From the NCBI RefSeq assembly GCF_005938125.1, contig NZ_VCQN01000002.1, forward strand, positions 248,001-312,000: DNA of 64,000 nucleotides, written 5' to 3'. This stretch comes from Bacillus sp. BHET2. Its GTDB lineage: Bacteria; Bacillota; Bacilli; Bacillales; Bacillaceae_B. Each line of letters begins with the position of its first letter. The stretch's first letter is position 1. A model generated the notes under the pieces. The model had not been told where the DNA came from. It saw only the letters and a program-made list of their open reading frames with translations, and did not search any database. The position numbers were made by a program, and so were the translations under genes. This document shows positions 45,060 to 54,630 of this stretch, piece by piece.

Positions 45060-46661
45060 TTATGGGGATTCCTTGCCTTCTTCCTTAATTCTCCCCTCGA
45101 CTTCTGGAGAAATTGGGGAATGTTTTTCGAGGTATTCGCTCATTACCTCGTACAGACTGAGATATAGTTCGGATATTCTACCGTTTTCTTTGGCATTTAG
45201 AAACATAGTAAACCCATCTCCCCCATTTGCCAGAAAGGCATTGGTGGCCACCCGATACATTTTAGTACGGTCAAGACTTACTCCTTGCACATGCGCGTCA
45301 ATGATTCGTTCGCCTACAGGTTTGGCCGGCTCAAAATGAAATGAAAGGCCAGATACTTGAAGAAATTGTCCCGCTTCTTCCCCTACCTTTGCGACACTAT
45401 GTTCTAATGCCTGCAGGATTTCCTCTCCTGTCAGTTCCAGTGTAACAAGGGCATTCCCAAACGGCAGTACTTCCAAGACTTCTCCTATAGTAATTGTTCC
45501 TTGATCGATGGAATTTCTAATTCCTCCCCCATTTTGGAATGCGATTTGGGTCGGGGCGAATTGATTCGCTTTTTCCAGCATGCTATCTGTTATGAGGTTT
45601 CCTAAATTGGTCTCTTTTGTTCGCACGTCATGACGAATTCCGTTTAATGGAACTGTTGTTGAGCCTATGGGCGTGATCTTTAATTGTTCAATCGGTTTCA
45701 ATAATTGTGCTAATCGATTTTCAGCCCATGGATCTGGAGGGAACAATTCTTTCCCATGTTCATCTTGTGCTAATACCTCAATCACCTCTCCATTCCAGTC
45801 CGTTAGAACACCCTCTTTTGAAAAAGTGGCATGGACTTTCCCAAGAGCTTTCCCATACTCATAGGCTTGAACAATCAGTGTTGGCTCTGTTTTCACATTG
45901 TAGACAAGGGGAGTGGTCAGCTTCGTGTGAGAATGACCACCGATGATGATATCGAGTCCTTTTACTGTTTGGGCCATTCTTTTATCCTGGAGTAATCCTA
46001 AATGTGACAACAAAATAATATGCTTTACACCCATTGCCTGAAGCTTCGACACTTCCTCCATCACTCTTCGTCTCCCGTTTTGAAACTCTATTTCTTTACC
46101 AGGATCAGAAATAGTAGCTGTATCTTCCGTTGTCACCCCGATGATCCCTACCTTTACCCCTCTTACGGTTTGAATGATAGCGGGATAAATCTTCCCTCCT
46201 TCTGCGTTATCAGAAATCTTTTTTCTCAATAGGGGAGCAAGATAACCGTCTGAACCGACATCCACATTGCTACTCACAACCGGAAAGGACAACGTTTTGA
46301 TAAATTCAGCCAATACACCGCTCCCTTTATCGAATTCATGATTCCCAAGCGTCATAGCATTATAGCCGATCTTATTCATTAATTCAGCATCAGCCTGACC
46401 GAGGTATTGATTAAAAAACAACGTACCAGAAAACACATCGCCTGCATCCAGAAGAAGGGCTTCTTTATCCTTTTTCCTTTCTTCTTTGATGGCTGTGTGG
46501 AGATATGGGATGTTTTCTAAATGTGCATGGGTATCATTCGTATGTAATATCGTTAAGCCGAATAAACCGCCCTTTTCGCTTGCCATCGTCTTTTCATCCA
46601 AATTCAAAGAGAGTGAGATAATCAATAATACAAGTACGACTAAATATCCAAACCGCTTCAC
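45060..46661 (-). CDS. Secreted 5'-nucleotidase / 2',3'-cyclic phosphodiesterase
   Basis: This 533-residue extracellular enzyme would release nucleosides and phosphate from nucleotides. A signal peptide is at residues 1-30. The metallophosphoesterase domain has TILHTNDTHAHLE, LDAGDVFSG, TLGNHEFDKG, LLSHLG and IGGHSHTK. The 5_nucleotid_C domain has NLGNLITDSML, FQNGGGIRNSI and VLPFGNALV. It lacks an LPXTG anchor, so it is probably released. GTG 46661 is the best start (6 bp from AGGAGGG); ATG 46667 lies too close to it. It resembles YunD. It lies between ysmA and sdhB, which are adjacent in B. subtilis. Confidence 0.92.
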   Translation of the reverse strand: MKRFGYLVVLVLLIISLSLNLDEKTMASEKGGLFGLTILHTNDTHAHLENIPYLHTAIKEERKKDKEALLLDAGDVFSGTLFFNQYLGQADAELMNKIGYNAMTLGNHEFDKGSGVLAEFIKTLSFPVVSSNVDVGSDGYLAPLLRKKISDNAEGGKIYPAIIQTVRGVKVGIIGVTTEDTATISDPGKEIEFQNGRRRVMEEVSKLQAMGVKHIILLSHLGLLQDKRMAQTVKGLDIIIGGHSHTKLTTPLVYNVKTEPTLIVQAYEYGKALGKVHATFSKEGVLTDWNGEVIEVLAQDEHGKELFPPDPWAENRLAQLLKPIEQLKITPIGSTTVPLNGIRHDVRTKETNLGNLITDSMLEKANQFAPTQIAFQNGGGIRNSIDQGTITIGEVLEVLPFGNALVTLELTGEEILQALEHSVAKVGEEAGQFLQVSGLSFHFEPAKPVGERIIDAHVQGVSLDRTKMYRVATNAFLANGGDGFTMFLNAKENGRISELYLSLYEVMSEYLEKHSPISPEVEGRIKEEGKESP

Positions 46662-46735
46662 ATTCATCCCTCCTGTTTTCTTCAATAGTGTCTTATGTGT
46701 CTACTATGCATCAAAAGCCTATGATTTATGAGAAA

Positions 46736-46770
46736 AACAAAAAAGCACTCCCCCGAAGGAAAGTGCTTTT
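46736..46770 (-). terminator. Terminator of sdhCAB
   Basis: AAAAGCACTTTCC pairs with GGGAGTGCTTTT, followed by TTGTTTTT on the transcript. Confidence 0.9.
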
Positions 46771-46782
46771 CATTAGTAGTGA

Positions 46783-47553
46783 TTAATCAACCATATGGTC
46801 GCTTCCGAAGAAGTTTTTAAACATTTGGAAAGAGGTTTCTCTGTTTAGGGCTGCAATCGATGTCGTCAAAGGAATCCCCTTCGGACAAGATTGAACACAG
46901 TTTTGAGAGTTACCACAGTTTGCAAGCCCACCGTCGCCCATAATCGATTCAAGGCGCTCATCCTGGTTCATGGCACCTGTTGGATGCGCATTGAATAAGC
47001 GAACTTGAGATAATGGAGCTGGTCCGATAAAGTCTGATTTACTGTTTACGTTTGGACATGCTTCTAAACATACGCCACATGTCATACATTTCGATAATTC
47101 ATACGCCCATTGACGTTTCTTCTCTGGCATACGCGGTCCAGGACCAAGATCGTAGGTTCCATCAATTGGAATCCACGCCTTTACTTTCTTCAAGCTGTCG
47201 AACATGCGACTGCGGTCTACCTGCAAGTCACGGACAACCGGGAAAGTACGCATTGGCTCAAGACGGATTGGCTGTTCCAATTGATCAACTAACGCAGTAC
47301 AAGACTGTCTTGGCTTTCCGTTGATCACCATTGAACAAGCTCCACACACTTCTTCCAAACAGTTCATATCCCAGTTGATTGGAGTAGTATGTTCCCCTTT
47401 TGCATTGACCGGATTACGACGAATTTCCATTAATGCAGAAATGACGTTCATATTCGGACGATAGTCAAGCTCGAACTCTTCTTGAAAAGGGGCTGTTTCC
47501 GGGCTGTCTTGACGAGTAATGATAAAACGGACTCTTTTGTTTTCACTCATCAT
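46783..47553 (-). CDS. sdhB: Succinate dehydrogenase iron-sulfur subunit
   Basis: SdhB carries electrons from SdhA to the membrane subunit. It has 256 residues. The 2Fe-2S ligands are in CLEEVCGACSMVINGKPRQSC-type sequence, the 4Fe-4S in CMTCGVCLEACPN and the 3Fe-4S in CGNSQNCVQSCPKG. Its start overlaps the sdhA stop by 4 bp. Confidence 0.98.
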   Translation of the reverse strand: MMSENKRVRFIITRQDSPETAPFQEEFELDYRPNMNVISALMEIRRNPVNAKGEHTTPINWDMNCLEEVCGACSMVINGKPRQSCTALVDQLEQPIRLEPMRTFPVVRDLQVDRSRMFDSLKKVKAWIPIDGTYDLGPGPRMPEKKRQWAYELSKCMTCGVCLEACPNVNSKSDFIGPAPLSQVRLFNAHPTGAMNQDERLESIMGDGGLANCGNSQNCVQSCPKGIPLTTSIAALNRETSFQMFKNFFGSDHMVD

Positions 47554-49313
47554 TTATTTCCCCCTTTACTCTTAGAATAGTCACGCTTACGTGGTGCAAT
47601 AAGTGAAGTGTCTACTTCCTCGTAATGGAATTCAGGAGAATTGGTCACAGCATTGTATTTCGCCATCGTTGTTTTCAAGAATTCTTCATCATTACGATCA
47701 GGGAAGTCAGGCTTATAATGGGCTCCACGACTCTCGTTACGATTTAATGCGCCGATTGTAATTACACGTGCCAGTTGAAGCATGTTCCACAATTGACGAG
47801 TGAAAGTAGCTCCTTGGTTGCTCCATTTAGCCGTATCATTAATATTGATATTTTTGTAACGCTCCATTAGTTCCTGGATTTTCTCATCGGTCTGTTGAAG
47901 CTTATCATTATGACGTACCACCGTTACGTTATCCGTCATCCACTCTCCAAGCTCTTTATGGATGACATAAGCATTCTCAGTACCGTTCATAGACATGATG
48001 TTATTCCATTTTTCCTCTTCTTGTTTCACATAACGATCGAATAGAGAAGATGGAACCGACTCAGACGTTGTTTCTAAACCTTCAATATATTTAATCGCAT
48101 TAGGACCCGCAACCATACCGCCGTAGATAGCAGACAGTAATGAGTTCGCTCCTAATCGGTTTCCACCATGCTGAGAATAATCACACTCACCAGCTGCGAA
48201 TAAACCAGGGATATTCGTCATCTGGTCATAGTCAACCCATAATCCACCCATAGAGTAGTGAACAGCAGGGAAGATTTTCATTGGTACTTTACGTGGATCG
48301 TCACCCATGAACTTCTCATAAATTTCAATGATTCCGCCAAGCTTGATATCAAGCTCTTTTGAATCCTTATGTGAAAGGTCAAGGTAAACCATGTTCTCAC
48401 CATTGATACCCAGCTTTTGATTCACACACACATCAAAGATTTCACGTGTAGCGATATCACGTGGTACCAGGTTTCCATAAGCAGGATACTTCTCTTCAAG
48501 GAAGTACCAAGGCTTACCATCTTTATACGTCCAGACACGTCCACCTTCACCCCGTGCCGATTCACTCATAAGACGAAGCTTATCATCCCCTGGAATGGCC
48601 GTCGGGTGTATTTGAATGAACTCACCATTAGAATAGTAAGCACCTTGTTGATACACGATCGATGCAGCTGAACCAGTATTGATGACAGAGTTTGTAGACT
48701 TCCCGAAGATAATCCCCGGTCCACCTGATGCCATGATTACGGCATCGGCTGCGAATGATTTAATTTCCATTGTCTGAAGGTTTTGAGCAACAATTCCTCG
48801 TGCCACTCCTTCGTCATCCACGACAACACCAAGGAATTCCCAACCTTCGAACTTGCTTACTAATCCTGCTACTTCATGACGACGTACCTGCTCGTCCAAA
48901 GCATATAATAATTGTTGACCAGTCGTAGCACCTGCGAAAGCCGTTCTATGATGCTGCGTTCCACCGAAACGACGGAAATCAAGTAATCCTTCAGGTGTAC
49001 GATTAAACATGACTCCCATACGATCAAGTAAATGAATGATCCCTGGTGCCGCTTCCGTCATTGCTTTAACAGGTGGTTGATTTGCTAAGAAATCCCCACC
49101 ATACACAGTATCATCAAAATGTTCCCAAGGAGAATCCCCTTCTCCTTTTGTATTAACGGCTCCGTTAATACCACCTTGTGCACATACAGAGTGAGAACGC
49201 TTAACGGGTACCAGTGAGAATAAATCTACTTGCGTTCCTTTTTCTGCTGCTTTAATTGTGGCCATCAGGCCGGCTAAACCGCCACCGACAACGATGATTT
49301 TGCCTTTACTCAT
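47550..49313 (-). CDS. sdhA: Succinate dehydrogenase flavoprotein subunit
   Basis: The 587-residue catalytic subunit oxidises succinate to fumarate. The FAD fold begins KIIVVGGGLAGLMATIKAAE. The FAD-linked histidine is in SHSVCAQGGINGAVN. Substrate residues lie in HHRTAFAG, RGEGGRVW and AAGECDYSQHGGNRLGANS. It is the second gene of sdhCAB. Confidence 0.98.
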   Translation of the reverse strand: MSKGKIIVVGGGLAGLMATIKAAEKGTQVDLFSLVPVKRSHSVCAQGGINGAVNTKGEGDSPWEHFDDTVYGGDFLANQPPVKAMTEAAPGIIHLLDRMGVMFNRTPEGLLDFRRFGGTQHHRTAFAGATTGQQLLYALDEQVRRHEVAGLVSKFEGWEFLGVVVDDEGVARGIVAQNLQTMEIKSFAADAVIMASGGPGIIFGKSTNSVINTGSAASIVYQQGAYYSNGEFIQIHPTAIPGDDKLRLMSESARGEGGRVWTYKDGKPWYFLEEKYPAYGNLVPRDIATREIFDVCVNQKLGINGENMVYLDLSHKDSKELDIKLGGIIEIYEKFMGDDPRKVPMKIFPAVHYSMGGLWVDYDQMTNIPGLFAAGECDYSQHGGNRLGANSLLSAIYGGMVAGPNAIKYIEGLETTSESVPSSLFDRYVKQEEEKWNNIMSMNGTENAYVIHKELGEWMTDNVTVVRHNDKLQQTDEKIQELMERYKNININDTAKWSNQGATFTRQLWNMLQLARVITIGALNRNESRGAHYKPDFPDRNDEEFLKTTMAKYNAVTNSPEFHYEEVDTSLIAPRKRDYSKSKGGNK

Positions 49314-49385
49314 CGTGACTCACTCCTTTTCCTACCATACTTCAGAGCATTTACTTATTCTATAAGACTCGTATATCGTTTCTGC

Positions 49386-49994
49386 TTATACGAAGGCGAA
49401 GATTGCACGCATACCAACAACGGATAATGCTACAAAAATTCCGATCGTAACATATGTAGCAATTAATTGAGAACGAGGTGTAACCGTAATTCCCCAGCTA
49501 ACGCAGAATGACCATAGACCATTTGCAAAATGGAAAATCGTTGAAAGAACACCAAGTACATAAAAACCTAACATCAATGGATTAGATAGAATGTTTTCCA
49601 TCATCTGAAAGTTCACTTCAGCTCCAAAGGCCGCTGCGACCCTGGTTTCCCAGATATGCCATGTTACGAAAATAAATGTAATCACTCCAGAAACACGTTG
49701 AAGTAAAAACATCCAATTACGGAAATAACCAAACTTACTTGCATTATTCTTAGACGTGAATGCAATGTAAATTCCGTAAATTGCATGGAAATACAATGGA
49801 AGGAAGATAATAAAAATTTCAAGGAAATAACGGAAAGGAAGACTTTCCATAAAGTGTGCCGCTTGGTTAAATGATTCTTCCCCACCAGTGGCAAAATGGT
49901 TCACGACTAAATGTTGTGTTAAAAATAATCCAACTGGAATAACACCTAGCAATGAATGAAGCCTGCGATAATTAAATTCTCGATTTCCAGCCAT
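49386..49994 (-). CDS. sdhC: Succinate dehydrogenase cytochrome b558 subunit
   Basis: The 202-residue di-haem membrane anchor has five predicted helices and passes electrons to menaquinone. Haem-ligand histidine candidates lie in the YRRLHSLLGVIP, TQHLVVNHFA and TWHIWETR segments. ATG after AAGGGGGG. It is the first gene of the operon; length equals B. subtilis SdhC. Confidence 0.97.
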   Translation of the reverse strand: MAGNREFNYRRLHSLLGVIPVGLFLTQHLVVNHFATGGEESFNQAAHFMESLPFRYFLEIFIIFLPLYFHAIYGIYIAFTSKNNASKFGYFRNWMFLLQRVSGVITFIFVTWHIWETRVAAAFGAEVNFQMMENILSNPLMLGFYVLGVLSTIFHFANGLWSFCVSWGITVTPRSQLIATYVTIGIFVALSVVGMRAIFAFV

Positions 49995-50067
49995 GATTTA
50001 CCCCCCTTAATGATAAAATATGAATTCGTTTTCTAATGTAATTGATGAATGATTAGACGACGATACA

Positions 50068-50096
50068 TATTTTATGTTGTTACACTAATGTGACAA
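50068..50096 (-). promoter_or_regulatory. sdh promoter with an overlapping palindromic operator
   Basis: TTGTCA and AAAATA lie 17 bp apart on the minus strand. Over the -35 and spacer lies the near-perfect palindrome TTGTTACACTAATGTGACAA (50077-50096). It does not match Rex, TnrA or CcpA consensus exactly in spacing. Confidence 0.55.
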
Positions 50097-50292
50097 GTTC
50101 ATTTTACTCCCAAGGAGTGGAAGCGTCAAGAAAACGTATACAATAATTCGACAATATCGCAAAAATGTTTTTTGATATTTTGATAACAGAAAAGACGAGG
50201 TTTTGCCCGTTTAGTTGTTCGAAAATTCTAATAAATAAGCAATAATCATTATACCACCAAAATATCCCAAGGTCATTTTTTCAAGGTATGGG

Positions 50293-50321
50293 ATGATAAT
50301 TCCCCTTTTCATGTATATAAT
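50293..50321 (+). promoter_or_regulatory. Sigma-A promoter of yslB
   Basis: ATGATA and a perfect TATAAT lie 17 bp apart, 25 bp before the yslB start. Confidence 0.55.
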
Positions 50322-50346
50322 AGTTTTATAGAAAGAGGGGATTTAC

Positions 50347-50784
50347 TTGGAACAGAAAAAAGAAGAAGTGCAGCAACCGTCCGTTCCAATCTTCGGATAT
50401 GAAATGTTACGAGACATATTGATTCCAGACATCTTAGGCAAGCACACACCTGATATTTTATACTGGGGCGGAAAACAGCTTTCCCGTAAGTTCCCCCTTC
50501 ATTCAACAGAGGAATTGTCTTCCTTTTTCAATGAAGCAGGTTGGGGAATCCTTACACTCCTGGAACAAAAGAAAAACGAGATGACCTTTGAATTAAACGG
50601 ACCTGTGATCGAACGACGCCTGTCCCTGAAAACAGATGTTAACTTCAAACTCGAAACAGGGTTTATTGCAGAACAAATTCAGCTTCAAAGAAAATGCGTG
50701 GCAGAAGCTGCTGATGAATTACATAAACGGAGTCATTCCGTAAAAGTGGTTGTACGATGGGACGATAAAGACTTGATCGAATAG
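50347..50784 (+). CDS. yslB: Conserved protein YslB (DUF2507)
   Basis: The 145-residue cytosolic protein has the family pattern VPIFGYEMLRDILIPDILG and ILYWGGKQLSRKFPL. The start is TTG, 7 bp after GAGGGG. The V4R-like ligand-binding fold of this family suggests small-molecule sensing, but the function is unknown. Its position between sdhC and lysC matches B. subtilis. Confidence 0.92.
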   Translation: MEQKKEEVQQPSVPIFGYEMLRDILIPDILGKHTPDILYWGGKQLSRKFPLHSTEELSSFFNEAGWGILTLLEQKKNEMTFELNGPVIERRLSLKTDVNFKLETGFIAEQIQLQRKCVAEAADELHKRSHSVKVVVRWDDKDLIE

Positions 50785-50802
50785 TCCCACTCTACTCCTA
50801 AT

Positions 50803-50837
50803 AAAGGGTTGCCCTGAATATGCCAGGGCAACCCTTT
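50803..50837. terminator. Bidirectional terminator between yslB and lysC
   Basis: AAAGGGTTGCCCTG pairs perfectly with CAGGGCAACCCTTT over a 7-nt loop. Confidence 0.95.
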
Positions 50838-50849
50838 TCTATATTGATC

Positions 50850-52088
50850 CTACAATGTGATTTCTTCCTTTTTCACTGCATCCAAGTGAAAGGCCGTATG
50901 TAAGACGCCGGCAGCTTTTTGCATGTTTTCTCCGTCCACAACTGCAGACACTTTAATCTCTGAGGTGCTGACCATTTTCACGACGATCTCATTCTGAGCC
51001 AATACTTCGAACATTTCCGCTGCCACACCTGGATTTGAAATCATCCCGGATCCGACAATGGATACTTTCGCAAGTCCTCTTTCATGTTCCACATGGGTGA
51101 AATTCAACCGTTCTTTATGTCGCTCCAGAACGGATAGTGTTTCCTCCAGGTCCTGTTCTTTAATGGAGAAGGATAAATTGGTGGTATTCTGATCGGTCTG
51201 GCTCTGAATAATGATGTCTACATTCAAATGATTTTTTGCTAATGTGGTGAATACAGAAGATAATCCTGTTAATGCGTTTTGAAGTCCAAAGACAGTTACC
51301 CTGATGATTGCATCTTCAAAGGCTACCCCTCTTACAATCAGGTTTTGTTCCATGCTTGCTTCCTCCTCAATATATGTTCCTTCAACTCTTTCAATGCTGG
51401 ATCTTACCTCTAACGGAATTTGATAATTCTTAGCAAATTCCACAGCCCTTGGATGCAGGACCCCAGCCCCTAAATTGGCTAGTTCAAGCATTTCATCATA
51501 AGAAATTGAAGGTAATTTTCTTGCCCCTTTAATATAACGGGGATCGGTTGTATACACCCCGTCTACGTCTGTATATATATCACATCGCTCAGCTTTCAGC
51601 GCAGCCGCAATCGCAACCGCCGTTGTATCAGAGCCCCCACGGCCGAGTGTAGTGATCTCACCCGATTCAGTCATACCCTGGAATCCTGCTACAATGACCA
51701 CCCTTCCTTCCTGAAGATGAGACGCCATTTTCTCAGTATGAATGTTTGTGATTCTTGCATTGCTGTGAACTGATTCGGTTTCAATCCCTGCCTGCCATCC
51801 CGTGAATGAAATGGCATCATGGCCTGATTGGATGAGAGCCATTGTCAGGAGTGAGATGGTCACCTGTTCCCCGGTTGAGAGCAGCATATCCATTTCTCTT
51901 TTACTCGGTTGCGATGTAATCTCCCTCGCCAGGCCTACGAGTGTATCCGTCGTTTTCCCCATGGCAGACACAACCACGACGACTTCATTTCCTCTTTCTT
52001 TCTCTTCAGCAATTCTTGACGCAACATTTTGAATTCTGTCCACAGACCCTACAGAAGTCCCACCGAATTTTTGTACAATAATACTCAC
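50850..52088 (-). CDS. lysC: Lysine-sensitive aspartokinase (alpha and beta subunits)
   Basis: This first enzyme of the aspartate pathway phosphorylates aspartate. It has 412 residues with GTG start after AGGGAGAA. The kinase domain shows VQKFGGTSVGSVDRI, TLGRGGSDTTAVAIAA and DIYTDVDGVYTTDPRYI. Two ACT domains at the C-terminus bind lysine. Met246 (position 51353) has its own strong ribosome site, so the beta subunit is probably made from an internal start as in B. subtilis. A lysine riboswitch controls the gene. Confidence 0.97.
   Translation of the reverse strand: MSIIVQKFGGTSVGSVDRIQNVASRIAEEKERGNEVVVVVSAMGKTTDTLVGLAREITSQPSKREMDMLLSTGEQVTISLLTMALIQSGHDAISFTGWQAGIETESVHSNARITNIHTEKMASHLQEGRVVIVAGFQGMTESGEITTLGRGGSDTTAVAIAAALKAERCDIYTDVDGVYTTDPRYIKGARKLPSISYDEMLELANLGAGVLHPRAVEFAKNYQIPLEVRSSIERVEGTYIEEEASMEQNLIVRGVAFEDAIIRVTVFGLQNALTGLSSVFTTLAKNHLNVDIIIQSQTDQNTTNLSFSIKEQDLEETLSVLERHKERLNFTHVEHERGLAKVSIVGSGMISNPGVAAEMFEVLAQNEIVVKMVSTSEIKVSAVVDGENMQKAAGVLHTAFHLDAVKKEEITL
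51351..51369 (-). promoter_or_regulatory. Internal translation start for the LysC beta subunit
   Basis: GAGGAGGA lies 8 bp before an in-frame ATG within lysC. Translation from it gives a 167-residue regulatory subunit holding both ACT domains, as known for B. subtilis aspartokinase II. Confidence 0.8.
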
Positions 52089-52203
52089 AACTTCTCCCTC
52101 TTTCTGAGCGCATATTCATGACTCATTTTTTGATAGTGAAGAGTACAATCACAATCATCCTAACCGTTCATGGACATGGCCAGTTATTGACCCTGCGCTG
52201 ATA

Positions 52204-52457
52204 ATAAAAAAAAGCAATGAGAATAATATCTCATTGCTTTATGAACATACAGCAGAACATACGTAATAGGTTCATCGGCATTGTGAGATAGCTCTCCAAG
52301 ATTAGATCATCTTGACAATCCTACATTTCTTAAATGTAGAACCAGCGGGAATAGTATGAGACTATAACCACTTCGGCGACTCTCCCCTTTCCAAGCATCT
52401 CAACGGAGCCCATACTCCTCTTCACCTGTACTCTTGAAGTTCGCACCTCTATCACCA
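52204..52457 (-). promoter_or_regulatory. Lysine riboswitch (L-box) with terminator
   Basis: On the minus strand the aptamer spans about 52283-52457: P1 arms GTGATAG and CTATCTCAC, then the conserved AGGTGCGAACTTCAAGAGTA, GAGGAG, and GGGGAGAGTCGCCGAAGTG. The terminator at 52204-52240 is AAAGCAATGAGA with TCTCATTGCTTT and a run of T. Lysine binding should stop transcription before lysC. Confidence 0.96.
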
Positions 52458-52492
52458 CTTTAAAAAGTGATAATGGTATTAAATTTTTGTTA

Positions 52493-52521
52493 ATTATATC
52501 ACACAGAATTTTGTGATTCAA
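52493..52521 (-). promoter_or_regulatory. Sigma-A promoter of the lysine riboswitch-lysC unit
   Basis: TTGAAT and TATAAT are 17 bp apart on the minus strand, with an extended TGA before the -10. Confidence 0.8.
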
Positions 52522-52601
52522 TGCACAATTCAAAATTAACTTCTGTTTATTTATTTGCTGTTTTCCGGAAACATTGTTGCTATTTCAATTAGCGAGTGAT
52601 G

Positions 52602-52727
52602 GTTGATTTCCGCTCCAGGTGCTCGCTTTCCGCGGGGCGTGAGTTGAGCCTCCTCGGGCTTTGCCCTGTGGGGTCTCAACTTTCCCGCTATTCCCGCAGG
52701 AGTCGAGCACCTTCCGCTCCAATCAAC
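52602..52727. repeat. 126-bp palindromic intergenic repeat (complete copy)
   Basis: GTTGATT at the left end pairs with AATCAAC at the right. Inside, GGTGCTCG pairs with CGAGCACC, and GAGTTGAGCC-type sequence pairs with GGTCTCAAC. The whole folds into one long hairpin and is GC-rich compared with its surroundings. Similar palindromic repeats are common between genes in Bacillaceae. Two decayed half copies occur elsewhere in the window. Confidence 0.85.
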
Positions 52728-52834
52728 AGAATGAAAATGAAAAACTTCATTTAGTTACTATGAAGCCATTAAACAATACCCTTATTAATAGAAGCTTAAT
52801 CATCTGAAACTATCCTTCCTCGTTTCAAATATCC

Positions 52835-54604
52835 CTATTTCAGCTTCTCCACCAATTCCTTTGCCACTACTTCCGGAATTCCTATGTCAGTAAAATCCTC
52901 AACCGTAGCTTCCTTCATTTTCTTCATGGATCCAAAATGTTTTAGTAGCTGCTTCTTTCGCTTAGGTCCAATGCCTTCAATATCATCCAAAATGGATTGA
53001 AAGGCGCTCTTTCCTCTGAGCTGACGATGAAAGGTAATTGCAAATCGGTGAACCTCATCTTGAATTCGCTGTAAGAGATAGAATTCCTGACTTCTTTTTT
53101 CCAGAGGGACGATTTGCAATGGATTCCCATACAACAGCTCCGACGTTTGATGCTTATCATCTTTTGCCAATCCACCAATGGGGATATCGAGTCCTAATTC
53201 CAGTTCAAGGACCTCCCTGGCTGCTTCAATCTGACCTTTTCCTCCATCGATAATAATGAGGTCGGGAAGGGGAAGACCATCTTTTAGCACTCTTGAGTAT
53301 CTCCTGCGAACAACTTCCCTCATGGAATCATAGTCATCAGGACCCTTCACGGTTTTGATCTTGTACTTTCGGTACTCTTTCTTCGCAGGTTTACCGTCTA
53401 AGAACACAATCATCGCAGAAACAGGGTCCGATCCTTGAATATTCGAGTTATCAAACGCTTCAATCCGGAACGGTGTGTAAATGCCCATATGTTCCCCGAG
53501 TCGTTCAATGGCTTTAATCGTACGTTCTTCATCTCTTTCGATAAGGGCGAATTTCTCTCCTAGTGCTTGATTCGCGTTTTTCTCTGCTAGTTTCACCAGC
53601 TCTTTTTTCTTTCCACGTTTAGGCTGTGTAATTTTCACATCCAACAGTTTTGTAGCCAGATCCACATCAATTTCTTCAGGCAAAAATAATTCCTTTGGCT
53701 TAAAGTGATTCGATTTCGAATAGAACTGACCTAGGAACGTAAGGAATTCATCTTCCGGTTCATTGTATAGGGGGAATAAAGACACGTCCCTTTCAATGAG
53801 CTTTCCTTGCCGGACAAAGAATACCTGTACACACATCCAGCCTTTATCAACAGAATAGCCGAACACATCCCGGTCGGTGAAATCTGTTGTCGTCATTTTT
53901 TGCTTTTCCATCGTAGCTTCAATATGAAGGATTTGATCACGGAATTCCTTTGCTCTTTCAAATTCCAGATTTTCTGATGCCTCGTTCATTTTTTCGGTTA
54001 ACTGTTTCTTAATGCCTTTGTACCCTCCGTTTAGAAACCTGGAAATTTCATCTGTCATCTCTCTATAGGTATCCTTACTTACTTCTTTGATACATGGTGC
54101 GAGACATTGCCCCATATGATAGTAAAGACATGCCCGATCAGGAAGGTTCGTACATTTTCGTAATGGGTACAGCCGATCAAGTAGCTTCTTCGTTTCATTT
54201 GCTGCTCCGACATTTGGGTATGGCCCAAAGTAACGGCCTTTCCCACGTTGAACTTTACGGGTAGTGATAAGCCTTGGGTGCCGTTCATTCGTTAATTTAA
54301 TAAATGGGTAACTTTTGTCATCCTTTAACATAACGTTGTATTTAGGATCATATTTCTTGATTAAGTTCAATTCGAGCACAAGGGCTTCTAAGTCGGATGA
54401 CGTCATGATGTATTCGAAATCTTCTATTTCCCCTACCAGGCGTTGAGTTTTTGCATCATGGGATCCTGTGAAATAAGAACGCACACGGTTTTTCAAGACC
54501 TTTGCTTTTCCCACATATATAATTGTCCCTTGCCTGTCTTTCATTAAATAACATCCAGGCTGATCGGGAAGGAATGATAATTTATTCGAGATGTTCTGGT
54601 TCAT
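52835..54604 (-). CDS. uvrC: Excinuclease ABC subunit C
   Basis: The 589-residue nuclease makes both incisions in nucleotide excision repair. The N-terminal GIY-YIG domain shows [19 protein letters not shown]. The UvrB-contact UVR domain lies near residues 205-240. The C-terminal endonuclease domain has [20 protein letters not shown] and [11 protein letters not shown]. Helix-hairpin-helix motifs end the protein ([18 protein letters not shown]). AAGGAGG precedes its ATG. Confidence 0.97.
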   Translation of the reverse strand: MNQNISNKLSFLPDQPGCYLMKDRQGTIIYVGKAKVLKNRVRSYFTGSHDAKTQRLVGEIEDFEYIMTSSDLEALVLELNLIKKYDPKYNVMLKDDKSYPFIKLTNERHPRLITTRKVQRGKGRYFGPYPNVGAANETKKLLDRLYPLRKCTNLPDRACLYYHMGQCLAPCIKEVSKDTYREMTDEISRFLNGGYKGIKKQLTEKMNEASENLEFERAKEFRDQILHIEATMEKQKMTTTDFTDRDVFGYSVDKGWMCVQVFFVRQGKLIERDVSLFPLYNEPEDEFLTFLGQFYSKSNHFKPKELFLPEEIDVDLATKLLDVKITQPKRGKKKELVKLAEKNANQALGEKFALIERDEERTIKAIERLGEHMGIYTPFRIEAFDNSNIQGSDPVSAMIVFLDGKPAKKEYRKYKIKTVKGPDDYDSMREVVRRRYSRVLKDGLPLPDLIIIDGGKGQIEAAREVLELELGLDIPIGGLAKDDKHQTSELLYGNPLQIVPLEKRSQEFYLLQRIQDEVHRFAITFHRQLRGKSAFQSILDDIEGIGPKRKKQLLKHFGSMKKMKEATVEDFTDIGIPEVVAKELVEKLK

Positions 54605-54630
54605 TCATCTTCCTCCTTCCTAATATGATC

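Noticed and set aside
52330-52533. 67-codon minus-strand frame upstream of lysC
   Set aside because: It lies inside the lysine riboswitch aptamer and its promoter; the RNA structure explains the sequence.
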